Notes: generated from the sequence alone by a model not told the origin. Shown: positions 7,581 to 19,168, counted from the first letter of the stretch. The stretch is DNA of 64,000 nucleotides from Paenibacillus sp. FSL R5-0341 (GCF_037975235.1 NZ_CP150241.1:1302001-1366000), one strand, 5' to 3'. Translations and numbers: made by a program.

Positions 7581-10580
7581 TTGAACATGAAGGGGAGCTG
7601 GTGGAGACGAGTCGCCATGATTGCGTTATCGGCAGGACTACTGGCAGGAAGTTTATCGATGGGTACAGGACTTCGTAAGGCGGATGCGGCCGCCGGAAAC
7701 CAGAATTATGCTGAAGTACTGCAAAAGGCCATCTATTTCTATGAAGCACAGCGTTCAGGTCCATTACCAGCGAATAATCGGGTCGAATGGCGTGGCAATT
7801 CGGGCATGCAGGATGGGGCTGATGTAGGCGTTGATCTGACCGGAGGATGGTATGATGCCGGAGATCATGTGAAATTCGGATTACCGATGGCGTATTCTGC
7901 TACCATGCTGGCCTGGTCCGTCGTGGAATACCGCGAAGGATATGAGCAGGCAGGGCAACTGGAGGAGATTAAGGATAATATCAAGTGGGCCACAGACTAT
8001 TTTATGAAAGCGCATACGAAACCAAATGAATTATGGGGACAAGTCGGAGCCGGGAATACGGATCACGCCTGGTGGGGCCCTGCTGAAGTGATGCAGATGA
8101 ACCGGCCTGCCTTTAAGATTGATGCTTCCTGTCCAGGCAGTGACCTGGCGGGAGAAACAGCGGCATCACTGGCAGCTGCATCAATTGTATTTGCCGATGA
8201 TGATCCTGTGTATGCTGCGAAGCTGCTTCAACATGCGAAGGAGCTGTATCACTTTGCAGATACTTACCGGGGGAAATACTCCGATTGTATTACCGATGCA
8301 CAATCGTTCTATAACTCATGGTCTGGATATTATGATGAGCTGGCATGGGGTGGAGCATGGCTTTATTTAGCCACTAATGATAGCGCTTACTTGTCCAAAG
8401 CGATTGCGGCAACCAATCAGTGGTCTTCCAGTGGAGGTGCTGCCAATTGGCCATATACCTGGACACAAGGCTGGGACAATAAAAACTACGGTGCCCAGAT
8501 TTTGCTGGCTCGTATTACGTCCAGTCTGAACATGCCGGAGGCCGCAAGGTTTATTCAATCTACTGAGCGTAACCTGGATTATTGGTCTGTCGGGACCAAT
8601 GGACAGAGAGTCAGATACACACCGGGAGGTCTGGCGTGGCTGGATCAGTGGGGCTCGCTCCGGTATGCAGCGAATGCATCCTTTATCTCGTTTGTCTATT
8701 CCGACTGGGTCAGTGATCCTGTGAAGAAATCCAGATATCAGGATTTCGCCGTTTCACAAATGAACTACATTCTGGGAGATAATCCACGTCAGAGCAGTTA
8801 TGTGGTCGGGTACGGACAAAATGCACCCCAGCATCCGCATCACCGGACCGCTCACGGTTCTTGGTTGAACAATGAGGATGTCCCGGCGAATCACCGCCAT
8901 ATTCTGTATGGTGCCATGGTCGGTGGCCCGGATGCATCGGATGGGTATACTGATGATATCGGGGATTATGTGAGCAATGAGGTGGCAACGGATTATAACG
9001 CGGGATTCACTGGTGCGCTAGCTAAAATGAATCTGCTATTTGGTCAGAATCATCAGCCCCTTTCGAACTTCCCTGCACCTGAGGTGAAGGGTGATGAGTT
9101 CTTTGTAGAGGCTGCTGTTAAATCATCCGGTTCCAATTATACGGAAATCAGGGCACAGCTTAATAATCGGTCTGCTTGGCCTGCCCGTATGGGAGATCAA
9201 CTGTCCTTTAAGTATTTCCTTGATCTGAGCGAGGTGTATGCTGCCGGACGTACCGTCTCGGATGTGCAAGTGACAACATCCTATACGGAGGGGGCGACGG
9301 TATCCCAACCGGTTGTGGTCAATGCAGCCCAGCATATCTATGCCATTACAGCGAACTTCGGTAATACGAAGATCTATCCCGGCGGGGAAGGAAATTATCG
9401 TAAAGAAGTTCAGTTCCGCATTACAGGCCCACAGGGCGCATGGAATGCAAGCAATGATCATTCGTTCCAGACGCTGACTACAGGTAATCCTGTGAAGAGC
9501 GTATACCTTCCTGTCTACGATGCAGGGGTAAAGGTGTATGGACAGGAGCCGGGCGTTACACCGGTCACGGTTCCGAGCGCACCTGCTGGCGTGCAGGCTG
9601 TGGCGGGCAGCAATCAGGTTAGCTTGACCTGGGCAGCTGCACCCGGGGCTGAATCATACACGGTGAAGCGTTCCGAGGTGAGTGGAGGACCGTATACATC
9701 TGTCGTGACGGGTGTTAATGGATTGACCTATACGAACACGGGACTGACGAACGGGAAGGCTTATTATTATGTGGTAACCGCTGTAAATTCGGCAGGGGAA
9801 TCTTCGAATTCTATACAGGTGTCGGCTACACCGCAAGCAGCAACGACTTTGCCGGGAGCGCTGACTTTAAGTGGGACAGCTGGCAATGCGCAGTCGATCC
9901 TGACCTGGACAGCAGCCTCGGGCGCTATTAGCTATAAGGTGCAACGTTCGGTAGCGGGCGGGACATATGCGGATGTGGCAACGGGATTGTCCGTGCTGAC
10001 TTACACCGATACGACAGCCGTGAATGGCACCACGTACAATTACCGGATTGCAGCAGTGAATGCGAACGGACAGACGCTGTCCAATGTCCTGGCACTGACG
10101 CCTTCTGCACCTCCGGTGACGACCGGTACACTCGAAGTGCAGTACCGCAGCGGAGGGTCCGGGAATTCGAGCAATGCGGTAACCCCGCAGTTCAATGTGA
10201 AAAATACCGGAACACAGGCGATTGATCTCAGTACCGTGAAGATCCGATATTATTTCACCAAGGATGGTACGGAGAATATGACCTTCTGGTGTGACTATGC
10301 CCAGATGGGCACGGCCAATATCGAAGGGACATTCGTCGCAGTGAATCCGGCAAAGGGTACAGCAGACACGTATCTGGAGATCAGCTTCAAGTCCGGAGCG
10401 GGCAGTTTGGCCGCTGGAGCAGAGACCGGCGTGATTCAGGCACGCTTTTCCAAAAATAATTGGAGCAATTTCGATCAAAGTAATGACTATTCCTTTGACG
10501 CCACCAAGACGGCTTTTACTGCTTGGAACAAGGTAACCGGGTATCAGGGAAGCACCAAAGTATGGGGCTTGGAGCCGTAA
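7581..10580 (+). CDS. multidomain GH9 endoglucanase (GH9-CBM3c-Fn3-Fn3-CBM3)
   Basis: The 999-residue secreted cellulase has a signal peptide ending near residue 36 (ADA-A). The GH9 catalytic domain is about residues 41-480, with DLTGGWYDAGDHVKFG (catalytic Asp pair in DAGD), HPHHRTAHGSW and NEVATDYNAGFTGAL (acid Glu). A CBM3c-like module (about 500-650) follows; in Cel9A-type enzymes it is fused to the catalytic face and confers processivity. Then come two Fn3 domains (about 663-750, 757-842) and a cellulose-binding CBM3 (about 847-999). The TTG start is preferred, because GAGGAG lies 8 nt before it, over an ATG two codons later. The GH48 gene follows after 94 nt without a terminator. It cleaves beta-1,4-glucan internally and works with the exo-acting GH48. 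Confidence 0.96.
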   Translation: MNMKGSWWRRVAMIALSAGLLAGSLSMGTGLRKADAAAGNQNYAEVLQKAIYFYEAQRSGPLPANNRVEWRGNSGMQDGADVGVDLTGGWYDAGDHVKFGLPMAYSATMLAWSVVEYREGYEQAGQLEEIKDNIKWATDYFMKAHTKPNELWGQVGAGNTDHAWWGPAEVMQMNRPAFKIDASCPGSDLAGETAASLAAASIVFADDDPVYAAKLLQHAKELYHFADTYRGKYSDCITDAQSFYNSWSGYYDELAWGGAWLYLATNDSAYLSKAIAATNQWSSSGGAANWPYTWTQGWDNKNYGAQILLARITSSLNMPEAARFIQSTERNLDYWSVGTNGQRVRYTPGGLAWLDQWGSLRYAANASFISFVYSDWVSDPVKKSRYQDFAVSQMNYILGDNPRQSSYVVGYGQNAPQHPHHRTAHGSWLNNEDVPANHRHILYGAMVGGPDASDGYTDDIGDYVSNEVATDYNAGFTGALAKMNLLFGQNHQPLSNFPAPEVKGDEFFVEAAVKSSGSNYTEIRAQLNNRSAWPARMGDQLSFKYFLDLSEVYAAGRTVSDVQVTTSYTEGATVSQPVVVNAAQHIYAITANFGNTKIYPGGEGNYRKEVQFRITGPQGAWNASNDHSFQTLTTGNPVKSVYLPVYDAGVKVYGQEPGVTPVTVPSAPAGVQAVAGSNQVSLTWAAAPGAESYTVKRSEVSGGPYTSVVTGVNGLTYTNTGLTNGKAYYYVVTAVNSAGESSNSIQVSATPQAATTLPGALTLSGTAGNAQSILTWTAASGAISYKVQRSVAGGTYADVATGLSVLTYTDTTAVNGTTYNYRIAAVNANGQTLSNVLALTPSAPPVTTGTLEVQYRSGGSGNSSNAVTPQFNVKNTGTQAIDLSTVKIRYYFTKDGTENMTFWCDYAQMGTANIEGTFVAVNPAKGTADTYLEISFKSGAGSLAAGAETGVIQARFSKNNWSNFDQSNDYSFDATKTAFTAWNKVTGYQGSTKVWGLEP

Positions 10581-10674
10581 CTGGCGCACAATCAGAAGCC
10601 GAAGAACAGCATGGGCAGACCAACAGCAACAGCGTTTATATTTAATTTCCACTATTCCAGGGAGGTATATATTC

Positions 10675-13600
10675 ATGTTGAAATCAGCTGCGAAAAAAAG
10701 TTTAACAGCCATGCTGGCGGGAACCGTCATGTTGACCGGATACACCGGACTCTGGGCAGGGCCACAAACGGCACATGCCGCCAATCAGGCCATCGAGATT
10801 CAGTCAGACAGCATTAATGAAGCCCGGTTTTTGCAATTGTATGATCAGTTAAAAGATCCGGCGAACGGATATTTTTCTCCAGAGGGCATTCCGTATCACT
10901 CCATTGAAACGCTGCTCAGCGAGGCACCGGATTATGGGCACATGACGACATCAGAGGCGTACAGTTACTGGCTATGGCTAGAGACGATGTACGGTCACTA
11001 TACGGGGGATTGGTCCAAACTGGAAGCGGCATGGGATAGCATGGAAAAATACATTATTCCGGTCAATGAAGGCGATGGCAAGGAAGAGCAGCCTACCATG
11101 AGTTCTTACAATCCGAATAGCCCTGCCACGTATGCAGCGGAAAAACCATTCCCGGATCAATATCCATCGGCGATTAATGGACAATATGCAGCAGGAAAGG
11201 ACCCGCTGGATGCGGAATTCAAAGCAGCTTACGGGAACAATCAGACCTATCTGATGCACTGGTTGCTGGACGTGGATAATTGGTACGGATATGGAAACCT
11301 GTTGAATCCATCTCATACGGCTGCCTATGTGAATACGTTCCAGCGTGGAGAGCAGGAGTCGGTGTGGGAAGCCATTCCGCATCCGTCTCAGGATAATAAA
11401 ACATTTGGTAAGCCGAACGAGGGCTTCATGAGCCTGTTCACGAAAGAAACGCAAGCACCATCAGCGCAGTGGCGTTATACAAATGCAACCGATGCCGATG
11501 CACGTGCAGTACAGGTGTTGTACTGGGCGAAGGAGATGGGATACACCAATACGGCGTATCTGGATAAGGCCAAGAAGATGGGTGACTATCTGCGATATGG
11601 TATGCACGACAAGTACTTCCAGAAGATCGGCAGTGCGAAGAATGGTACACCAACCCCGGGTACAGGTAAGGATTCCAACATGTATCTCATGGCCTGGTAT
11701 ACGTCATGGGGCGGTGGCTTGGGTCAAGGTGGGGATTGGGCTTGGCGGATTGGTGCGAGCCATACGCATCAGGCCTATCAGAATCCGGTCGCGGCATACG
11801 CCTTGTCTGATCCGGCAGGTGGCTTGATTCCGAAATCAGCTACAGCCAAGGCAGACTGGAATGCATCCTTGAAGCGCCAGCTGGAGTTCTACACATGGTT
11901 ACAATCCTATGAAGGAGCGATCGGCGGGGGCGCAACGAACAGTCTGGACGGTTCATACAAAGCCTATCCGGCTGGGGTGAGCACATTCTATGACATGGCA
12001 TATCAGGAGGCTCCTGTATATCGTGATCCTGATTCGAACACATGGTTTGGATTCCAAGCATGGTCGCTGGAACGTGTAGCCGAGATGTATTATATTCTTG
12101 CCGAGAGCGGGGATCTGAGTTCCGAGAACTTCCAGATGGCCAAAAAAGTCATTACCAAGTGGATCGACTGGTCCAAGGATTATGTATTTGTGGATGAGCG
12201 TCCAGTGACGGATGCCCAAGGGTACTATCTGAACGCAGCAGGCGGGCGGATTCTTGGTGGTCTGAATGCACAGGTAGCGACAACACCAGCCCCAGGAGAG
12301 TTCTGGATTCCAGGCAGTCAGGAGTGGCAAGGTCAACCGGATAAATGGAATGGCTTCAGTTCCTTCACGGAAAATCCGAACTTCCGTGTGGTCACCAAAG
12401 ATCCTGCACAGGACACAGGGGTACTGGGAAGTTACATTAAGGCGCTGACCTTCTTTGCCGCAGGAACCCAGGCAGAGAATGGAACGCTCAGTGCCAAAGG
12501 TCAGGAAGCGAAGGATCTGGCTGAGACACTGCTGGATACGGCGTGGGATTACAATGATGGCGTGGGGATTGTAACGGAAGAAGTGCGTAAAGACTACTTC
12601 CGCTTCTTCGCAAAAGAGATCTACATTCCTGCGAACTGGTCAGGAACGTTCGGTCAGGGCAATACGATTCCTGGTACAGCAGGTGTACCTTCCGATCCGG
12701 CAAAAGGCGGCAATGGCGTATACATTGGATACTCCGATCTGCGTCCAGCGATCAAGCAAGATCCGGCATGGGCTTACCTGGATAATCTGTACAAAACGTC
12801 GTATAATCCGACAACGAAAACATGGGAAAATGGCGCACCAACCTTTACGTATCACCGTTTCTGGTCACAGGTGGATATAGCTACAGCTTACGGCGAGTAT
12901 GATCGTCTTCTCGGAGATTCCGACAGTCCTGAAGTGGAAGTGCCCGCTGCTCCTGCTGGCGTAACAGCAACTGGAGGAAGTGAGAAAGTGGTTCTGAATT
13001 GGAATGCAGCTGCTGGTGCAGCCACGTATACCGTGAAACGTGCAGAAGTGAACGGTGGTCCTTATACGCCTGTAGCGACAGGGGTCACAGGATCAACATT
13101 CACGGACACAGGCTTGACCAATGGCACAACATATTATTATGTGATTACTGCGGTGAATGCCGTAGGTGAGTCCACACCGTCAACACAGGCATCTGCAACA
13201 CCGCTGGCAGGTGTTGTTGTGCCAGGCGTATTCAACCTTACTGGAACGGCTGGTAATGCCCAGGCGGTACTGACATGGACAGCATCGACTGGAGCAGCAA
13301 GTTATAAGGTACAACGTTCGGTAGGCAGCGGAGCATATGCGGATCTGGCGACAGGGTTGACCGCACTGACGTATACCGATGCTACAGCGGTGAATGGTAC
13401 AGCTTACAATTACAGAGTCGTTGCCATCAATACGAGTGGTCAGACGAATTCGAATGTATTGGTGTTGACACCATTGGCACCTCCAGTTACAACGGGAACG
13501 CTTGAAGTACAATACCGTAATGGTAGTTCAGGAACTTCGGGCAATGCGATTACTCCACAGTTCAATGTGAAGAACACGGGTACAACTGCTGTGGACTTGA

Positions 13601-13950
13601 GCAAAGTGAAGGTCCGGTATTATTTCACGAAGGACAGTGCCGCTGATCTGAGTTTCTGGTGTGATTATGCACAGATTGGTAGCGGTAACGTGGAAGGGCA
13701 TTTTGTTTCCGTAGATCCGGCCAAGGGCACGGCAGATGCGTATCTGGAGATTAGTTTCAAACCGGGTGCTGGCAGCTTGGCTGCGGGTGCCGAGACCGGA
13801 GTTATCCAGGGACGTTTTTCGAAAAACAACTGGACGAATTTTGATCAAACCAATGATTATTCCTTTGATTCCACCAAAACGGCCTTCAGTGCCTGGACGA
13901 AAGTGACAGCTTACCAGGATGGCGCCAAAGTATGGGGAATTGAACCTTAA
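10675..13950 (+). CDS. GH48 reducing-end cellobiohydrolase (GH48-Fn3-Fn3-CBM3)
   Basis: The 1091-residue secreted enzyme has a signal peptide cleaved near residue 36 (AHA-A). The GH48 catalytic domain (about 40-755) opens with RFLQLYDQLKDPANGYFSPEGIPYHS and contains the TTSEAYSYWLWLE helix carrying the proposed acid Glu; an (alpha/alpha)6 barrel is expected. It ends in two Fn3 domains (about 757-845, 847-937) and a CBM3 (about 940-1091) that closely match those of the upstream GH9 enzyme. GH48 enzymes release cellobiose processively from reducing ends and are key synergists of GH9. The ribosome site GGGAGG is 9 nt before the ATG. It is second in the two-gene cellulase operon and followed by a terminator. 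Confidence 0.96.
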   Translation: MLKSAAKKSLTAMLAGTVMLTGYTGLWAGPQTAHAANQAIEIQSDSINEARFLQLYDQLKDPANGYFSPEGIPYHSIETLLSEAPDYGHMTTSEAYSYWLWLETMYGHYTGDWSKLEAAWDSMEKYIIPVNEGDGKEEQPTMSSYNPNSPATYAAEKPFPDQYPSAINGQYAAGKDPLDAEFKAAYGNNQTYLMHWLLDVDNWYGYGNLLNPSHTAAYVNTFQRGEQESVWEAIPHPSQDNKTFGKPNEGFMSLFTKETQAPSAQWRYTNATDADARAVQVLYWAKEMGYTNTAYLDKAKKMGDYLRYGMHDKYFQKIGSAKNGTPTPGTGKDSNMYLMAWYTSWGGGLGQGGDWAWRIGASHTHQAYQNPVAAYALSDPAGGLIPKSATAKADWNASLKRQLEFYTWLQSYEGAIGGGATNSLDGSYKAYPAGVSTFYDMAYQEAPVYRDPDSNTWFGFQAWSLERVAEMYYILAESGDLSSENFQMAKKVITKWIDWSKDYVFVDERPVTDAQGYYLNAAGGRILGGLNAQVATTPAPGEFWIPGSQEWQGQPDKWNGFSSFTENPNFRVVTKDPAQDTGVLGSYIKALTFFAAGTQAENGTLSAKGQEAKDLAETLLDTAWDYNDGVGIVTEEVRKDYFRFFAKEIYIPANWSGTFGQGNTIPGTAGVPSDPAKGGNGVYIGYSDLRPAIKQDPAWAYLDNLYKTSYNPTTKTWENGAPTFTYHRFWSQVDIATAYGEYDRLLGDSDSPEVEVPAAPAGVTATGGSEKVVLNWNAAAGAATYTVKRAEVNGGPYTPVATGVTGSTFTDTGLTNGTTYYYVITAVNAVGESTPSTQASATPLAGVVVPGVFNLTGTAGNAQAVLTWTASTGAASYKVQRSVGSGAYADLATGLTALTYTDATAVNGTAYNYRVVAINTSGQTNSNVLVLTPLAPPVTTGTLEVQYRNGSSGTSGNAITPQFNVKNTGTTAVDLSKVKVRYYFTKDSAADLSFWCDYAQIGSGNVEGHFVSVDPAKGTADAYLEISFKPGAGSLAAGAETGVIQGRFSKNNWTNFDQTNDYSFDSTKTAFSAWTKVTAYQDGAKVWGIEP

Positions 13951-13997
13951 GCGAGCTGTTCGACCAGTCGTAGGAATGATATGAACGATACAGGTTA

Positions 13998-14030
13998 AGC
14001 CGGGGAGAAATCCCTGGCTTTTTTTTTTAT
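13998..14030 (+). terminator. terminator of the cellulase operon
   Basis: An AGCCGGGGA / TCCCTGGCT stem with a GAAA loop, then ten T. Confidence 0.9.
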
Positions 14031-14123
14031 GAAAATACTTAAAATTTGAACGATCTTGACCGAAGAATATAAAGGGTAATTATGTAATTAATTCAACTAT
14101 TTTAAATGAGAGGAAGGTTGAGT

Positions 14124-15323
14124 ATGTTTAATGTTTTTGGGAAAAAGATACGAATCAGCTTGTTGCTTGCCATGGTTATTACGTTTGTTCTTCAAGATTT
14201 TACAGGGGGGATCCACGTCGTCGAAGCAGCGGGTAACGTCATTAAGGCCACGGACTTAGGTGTGAAGGTCAACTCCAAATCTTCACAAACGAAGGAAATT
14301 CAAAATGCATTGAAGTATTTCTATGACCGGGGCGTAGAGGGAACGATTCATTTTCCAAAAGGAACCTATCTGGTAGACGAATCCATTCGTCTATATGCAG
14401 GAGTAAGTCTGTCCGGTGACGGAATAGGCCAAACGATATTTAAGAAAACCGGATCGGCAGGCCAATATGTGATTGGTAACCCGATTCTGCGCAACAATGA
14501 TCCACGCCTCAACATCAAATTATCGGATATCACGATCGATGCAGATCGTACGAATCGCGAGGCCCGTGGTGAGAGTCAGGTAGGCGGCATCATTATGGAT
14601 ATGGCTGTATCTCACCTCACATTGGACCGCATGGAGATTCGGGATACAACGATTGGTGCACTGCTTCGCAGAACGAAGGATTCGGAGATTATCAATAGCC
14701 GTTTTGACCGGAATAATGGACATGCCATTGCGACAGGACACGAGAGTTATCCGGCAGGTGAGTTCACGAATGTCAAAATTATGAATAACCAAATTACCAA
14801 CTCAGGCGGGGGCAGTGGCATCAATCTGTCACGTGCAACCTTCACAACGGTATCCGGGAATCAGATTATTAATAAAACTCATCAAACGGATGGATACGCA
14901 GGTATTCGCATTCCCAATGAAGGCGCCAACAACACGATTAATAACAATGTGATTGAGAATTATCCGCGTGGAATCTTTGTACTAACGGGTGCGACAGGCA
15001 ACCAGGTATACGAAAACACGATTATTAATGCATCCTTGCAGGCTATTCTGGTTGAATCGAACAACAATACATTCACCAGCAATACCATTTTCCAACGAAA
15101 CGCAGCACTGAAACCCGATGCAATCATTCGACTGGCTAATGCCAACAACAACAAGCTCATTGGTAACGAGATGACGACGAACGCTGGGTTTTCCGGGATT
15201 GGCATCCGTACCACTGCATCAAGCAACAATGAGATCCGAAATAATGTGACCGACACTGCTGGCAAATCAATCAGTATCGAGGGTGGAAGCAAAAATGTGA
15301 ACACGGGGAACCGTAATCGGTAA
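14124..15323 (+). CDS. secreted right-handed beta-helix protein (pectate-lyase-like fold)
   Basis: The 399-residue protein starts at the ATG with AGAGGAAGG just upstream. A signal peptide covers about residues 1-34 (VVEAAG). The rest is a chain of PbH1-type coils with Asn-rich turns (NNHAIA, NNQITNSGG, NNTINNNVIEN, NNNTFTSNTIF, SNNEIRNNVT), preceded by an FPKGTYLVDESIRLYAG segment typical of pectate-lyase/epimerase-like proteins. Such proteins bind or cleave uronate-containing polysaccharides (pectin, alginate). I cannot see a definite catalytic triad, so the activity (lyase, epimerase, binding) is open. The location between cellulases and arabinanases fits plant cell-wall attack. Confidence 0.8.
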   Translation: MFNVFGKKIRISLLLAMVITFVLQDFTGGIHVVEAAGNVIKATDLGVKVNSKSSQTKEIQNALKYFYDRGVEGTIHFPKGTYLVDESIRLYAGVSLSGDGIGQTIFKKTGSAGQYVIGNPILRNNDPRLNIKLSDITIDADRTNREARGESQVGGIIMDMAVSHLTLDRMEIRDTTIGALLRRTKDSEIINSRFDRNNGHAIATGHESYPAGEFTNVKIMNNQITNSGGGSGINLSRATFTTVSGNQIINKTHQTDGYAGIRIPNEGANNTINNNVIENYPRGIFVLTGATGNQVYENTIINASLQAILVESNNNTFTSNTIFQRNAALKPDAIIRLANANNNKLIGNEMTTNAGFSGIGIRTTASSNNEIRNNVTDTAGKSISIEGGSKNVNTGNRNR

Positions 15324-15659
15324 ATGAACCATAGTAATGTTTACCATATTTGCGATTTTAAACATTAAAACCTAGTTCTTATGACGCATGTCCTGGATGA
15401 GAATTTACCTAGCTCTTATACCGCAGAAAAATGAAGTACATCAAATAGTTACAATAATTTAACCTTTGAAAAAGAAGGAATCGGCAGTGTTTTTTACCAG
15501 CAGATGAAGGACAGACCCTGATACTTAGTGCTCAAGTGTGCCTATATCAATACAGGACTTTCGACTGATGAACGTTATGGATAGCCCGTTTACAATGGGG
15601 CAAGCCCGGGAGAACCAAGCCAGGTTAAAATTCTGTAACATCAGGGGGAACTCGACATC
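15324..15659 (+). other. long structured 5' leader of the NlpC/P60 gene
   Basis: These 336 bases hold no gene. ACCCTGAT near 15516-15523 is complementary to ATCAGGGG at the ribosome site just before the ATG at 15660, so the leader could fold to hide that site. Other local hairpins include AACC-AAGCCA-GGTT near 15617. It does not match the c-di-AMP riboswitch consensus that precedes many NlpC/P60 genes in Bacillales. An upstream AATGTTT/AAACATT hairpin (15335-15366) may end the beta-helix transcript. Confidence 0.35.
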
Positions 15660-16454
15660 ATGAACTGGAAGAAAACCATTATTACGGCAAGTGTCACAGC
15701 AACGATGCTGATGGGAAGTCTGACGACAGGAGCACTAACGGCACAGATATCGGCAGCTGCTGTTGACAATTCACAAGTAAAAGTAATCTGGGGTGTAAAC
15801 CTACGCACATCACCTACTTCTTCTGCGAAGGTTGTTCGCATGGTCGCTAAAGGGGAAACGGTAACGGTACTTCAGAAATCCGGTTCGGATTGGTACAAGA
15901 TTAAGGATTCTGCTAACCGGACAGGCTACATATCTTCTTCATCCAAATACACACAAGCTGTTAGTGGCAGCACAAGCGGCTCAGGTTCAGATAGTGGTAC
16001 ATCGGTTACTGGCAATGCGGCTGTGGAAAAAGTGATTGCGGCGGGGATGAAATATTGGGGTACACCGTACGAATTCGGAGCTAGTCGTAGCAGCACAGCT
16101 ACTTTTGACTGTTCCAGCTTTGTACGTCAGGCCTTTATCGATGCACTTGGCATCAAACTTCCAGCGGATTCCCGCAAACAGGGAGCCTATGTGAAAGAAA
16201 AGGGTGCGGTTCAGACCAACTGGAAAAACCTGAAACGCGGCGATCTGATGTATTTCATGTCTTATAAAGGCAGTTCTGCATCATCGTATTCGGGCGTGAA
16301 TAAATCCACTGCAACCATTACGCACACAGGGATTTATCTGGGCGACGGCAAAGTATTACACACATATTCCAACGCTGGCGGTGGTGTAACGACTAGTGAT
16401 ATCTCAGGCAAACATTGGGAGTATCGCTTCCTGTTCGGTGGTAGTGCACTGTAG
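15660..16454 (+). CDS. secreted NlpC/P60 peptidoglycan endopeptidase with SH3 domain
   Basis: The 264-residue protein has a signal peptide (about 1-36) and a bacterial SH3 domain (about 38-98) with VNLRTSPTSSAKVV and GYISSSS. A Gly/Ser/Thr linker follows, then an NlpC/P60 domain (about 118-264). The catalytic Cys is in ATFDCSSFVRQAF (about 157) and the His in ITHTGIYLGDG (about 222). Family members cut gamma-D-Glu-diaminopimelate bonds in wall peptides, and SH3 binds the wall. AGGGGGAA lies 10 nt before the ATG. The gene is monocistronic with its own long leader, which suggests RNA-level control. Confidence 0.93.
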   Translation: MNWKKTIITASVTATMLMGSLTTGALTAQISAAAVDNSQVKVIWGVNLRTSPTSSAKVVRMVAKGETVTVLQKSGSDWYKIKDSANRTGYISSSSKYTQAVSGSTSGSGSDSGTSVTGNAAVEKVIAAGMKYWGTPYEFGASRSSTATFDCSSFVRQAFIDALGIKLPADSRKQGAYVKEKGAVQTNWKNLKRGDLMYFMSYKGSSASSYSGVNKSTATITHTGIYLGDGKVLHTYSNAGGGVTTSDISGKHWEYRFLFGGSAL

Positions 16455-16505
16455 GTTAGTACAAGTACCCTCTTCGTTATTCTGCAAATGTTCATAATTT
16501 ATACA

Positions 16506-16551
16506 AAACACCTTCCATTCTGCCTTTGACAGGCAAGTGGAAGGTGTTTTT
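16506..16551. terminator. bidirectional terminator
   Basis: An AAACACCTTCCA / TGGAAGGTGTTTTT stem between the convergent NlpC/P60 and winged-helix regulator genes. Confidence 0.85.
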
Positions 16552-16575
16552 GTGATATTTATTATTCCGATCAAC

Positions 16576-17484
16576 TCAATCCTGATAATACAGTCGGAAC
16601 AGGATATCCTGGTTGTAGTTACCGAATCCCTCACCATACAAGGTAAGACCGCCTACATGCTGGGCATCTTCTTCCACGGAGAGACGCAAGGTCCACTGGT
16701 TTCGTTCCACCGGAATATCCGCGAGTGTGATCTCGGACAAGTGCTGTCCATCAATAAACGTACCTTCATTCGTAATTCGCAGCACCTTGAGCATGCCGTA
16801 TTGATTGACACTGTCACTCCACCATTCCGGGGTGAACATGCCGCGTCCGTTGCCTGAATCTCCGGGGCTTGTCCATTCCCCCAATCGGATGCCATTAAGC
16901 ATGAATGTAATATCCGAGGGCCAATTCGGATTAACCGAAGGGGCTTCTGACCCTATTTCGAGTGATAATTCAATGGCATTGATCTGTTGTCCGGATAAGA
17001 TATAGTTTGGAATTTTGTACTCCACGAATCCGCGGCCAAACCATAGAATATGGGCGTGCATGCGCTCGGGGTCGAGGAAATAACGAGGGTCGTCGTATTG
17101 TCCAATGACCTGAGTAGATGTAGCCAGACCACATGTGGGATAGACATCAAAATGAGTGTAGTGCCCCACTGGTACAGAAACCTCATGGAGCTTGCGGGAT
17201 GTGCCGGTTTCCTGAGGCATGGAGATGCCAATCCAGTCTACAGCAAGGCTGTTCATTTTATGTGTGCCGCCGTCTTTGCGTATCATTTTGGACTGAATAA
17301 TGCCAACATCCTGAAGTTTGCGGACATGCATGGTTACGATAGCACTACTCAAACCGAGTGAAGCAGCGAGGTCTTTCACATTCATCGGAGTCTCTGCAAC
17401 GAGGCGGATGATCTGTAGACGGACTTCACTGGCAAGTGCTTCATATAGGGGTAGCCATTCGGCATCGGTATTTGCTCTAATCAC
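16576..17484 (-). CDS. ArsR-like winged-helix regulator with C-terminal ligand-type domain (paralogue 1)
   Basis: The 302-residue protein has an N-terminal winged helix (about 10-85; LYEALASEVRLQIIRLVAET, NVKDLAASLGLS, TMHVRKLQDVGII). The C-terminal beta-rich domain (about 95-302) has PTCGLAT, DDPRYFLDPER, EYKIPNY, GSEAP, WTSPGD and NQYGMLKVLRIT blocks. The same blocks occur in the same order in a second regulator at 31366-32283. Both genes diverge from arabinan-degrading enzymes, so a role as local arabinose/arabino-oligosaccharide regulators is likely by context. No metal-binding Cys typical of ArsR is seen, so the sensor is probably the C-terminal domain. The start is GTG with GGAGGA 6 nt upstream. 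Confidence 0.8.
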   Translation of the reverse strand: MIRANTDAEWLPLYEALASEVRLQIIRLVAETPMNVKDLAASLGLSSAIVTMHVRKLQDVGIIQSKMIRKDGGTHKMNSLAVDWIGISMPQETGTSRKLHEVSVPVGHYTHFDVYPTCGLATSTQVIGQYDDPRYFLDPERMHAHILWFGRGFVEYKIPNYILSGQQINAIELSLEIGSEAPSVNPNWPSDITFMLNGIRLGEWTSPGDSGNGRGMFTPEWWSDSVNQYGMLKVLRITNEGTFIDGQHLSEITLADIPVERNQWTLRLSVEEDAQHVGGLTLYGEGFGNYNQDILFRLYYQD

Positions 17485-17576
17485 AAGTGTTCCTCCATTT
17501 TCGTGTATAGAATTAAGTTAAACATAAATTCAGTGAAAAGAATAACATTTAGCAAAATTCCTGTTGAAATTAACGC

Positions 17577-19168
<1,592 letters not shown>

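Noticed and set aside
9867..10784. 305-codon antisense frame over the GH9 tail
   Set aside because: It is a shadow of the Fn3-CBM3 coding sequence; a similar antisense frame appears over the GH48 tail because the tails are homologous.
15324..15659. c-di-AMP (ydaO/yuaA) riboswitch before the NlpC/P60 gene
   Set aside because: Expected conserved blocks (GGGGTGAATCC, CCGAATCCGTCAGCTAACC) are absent, although the gene type would fit.
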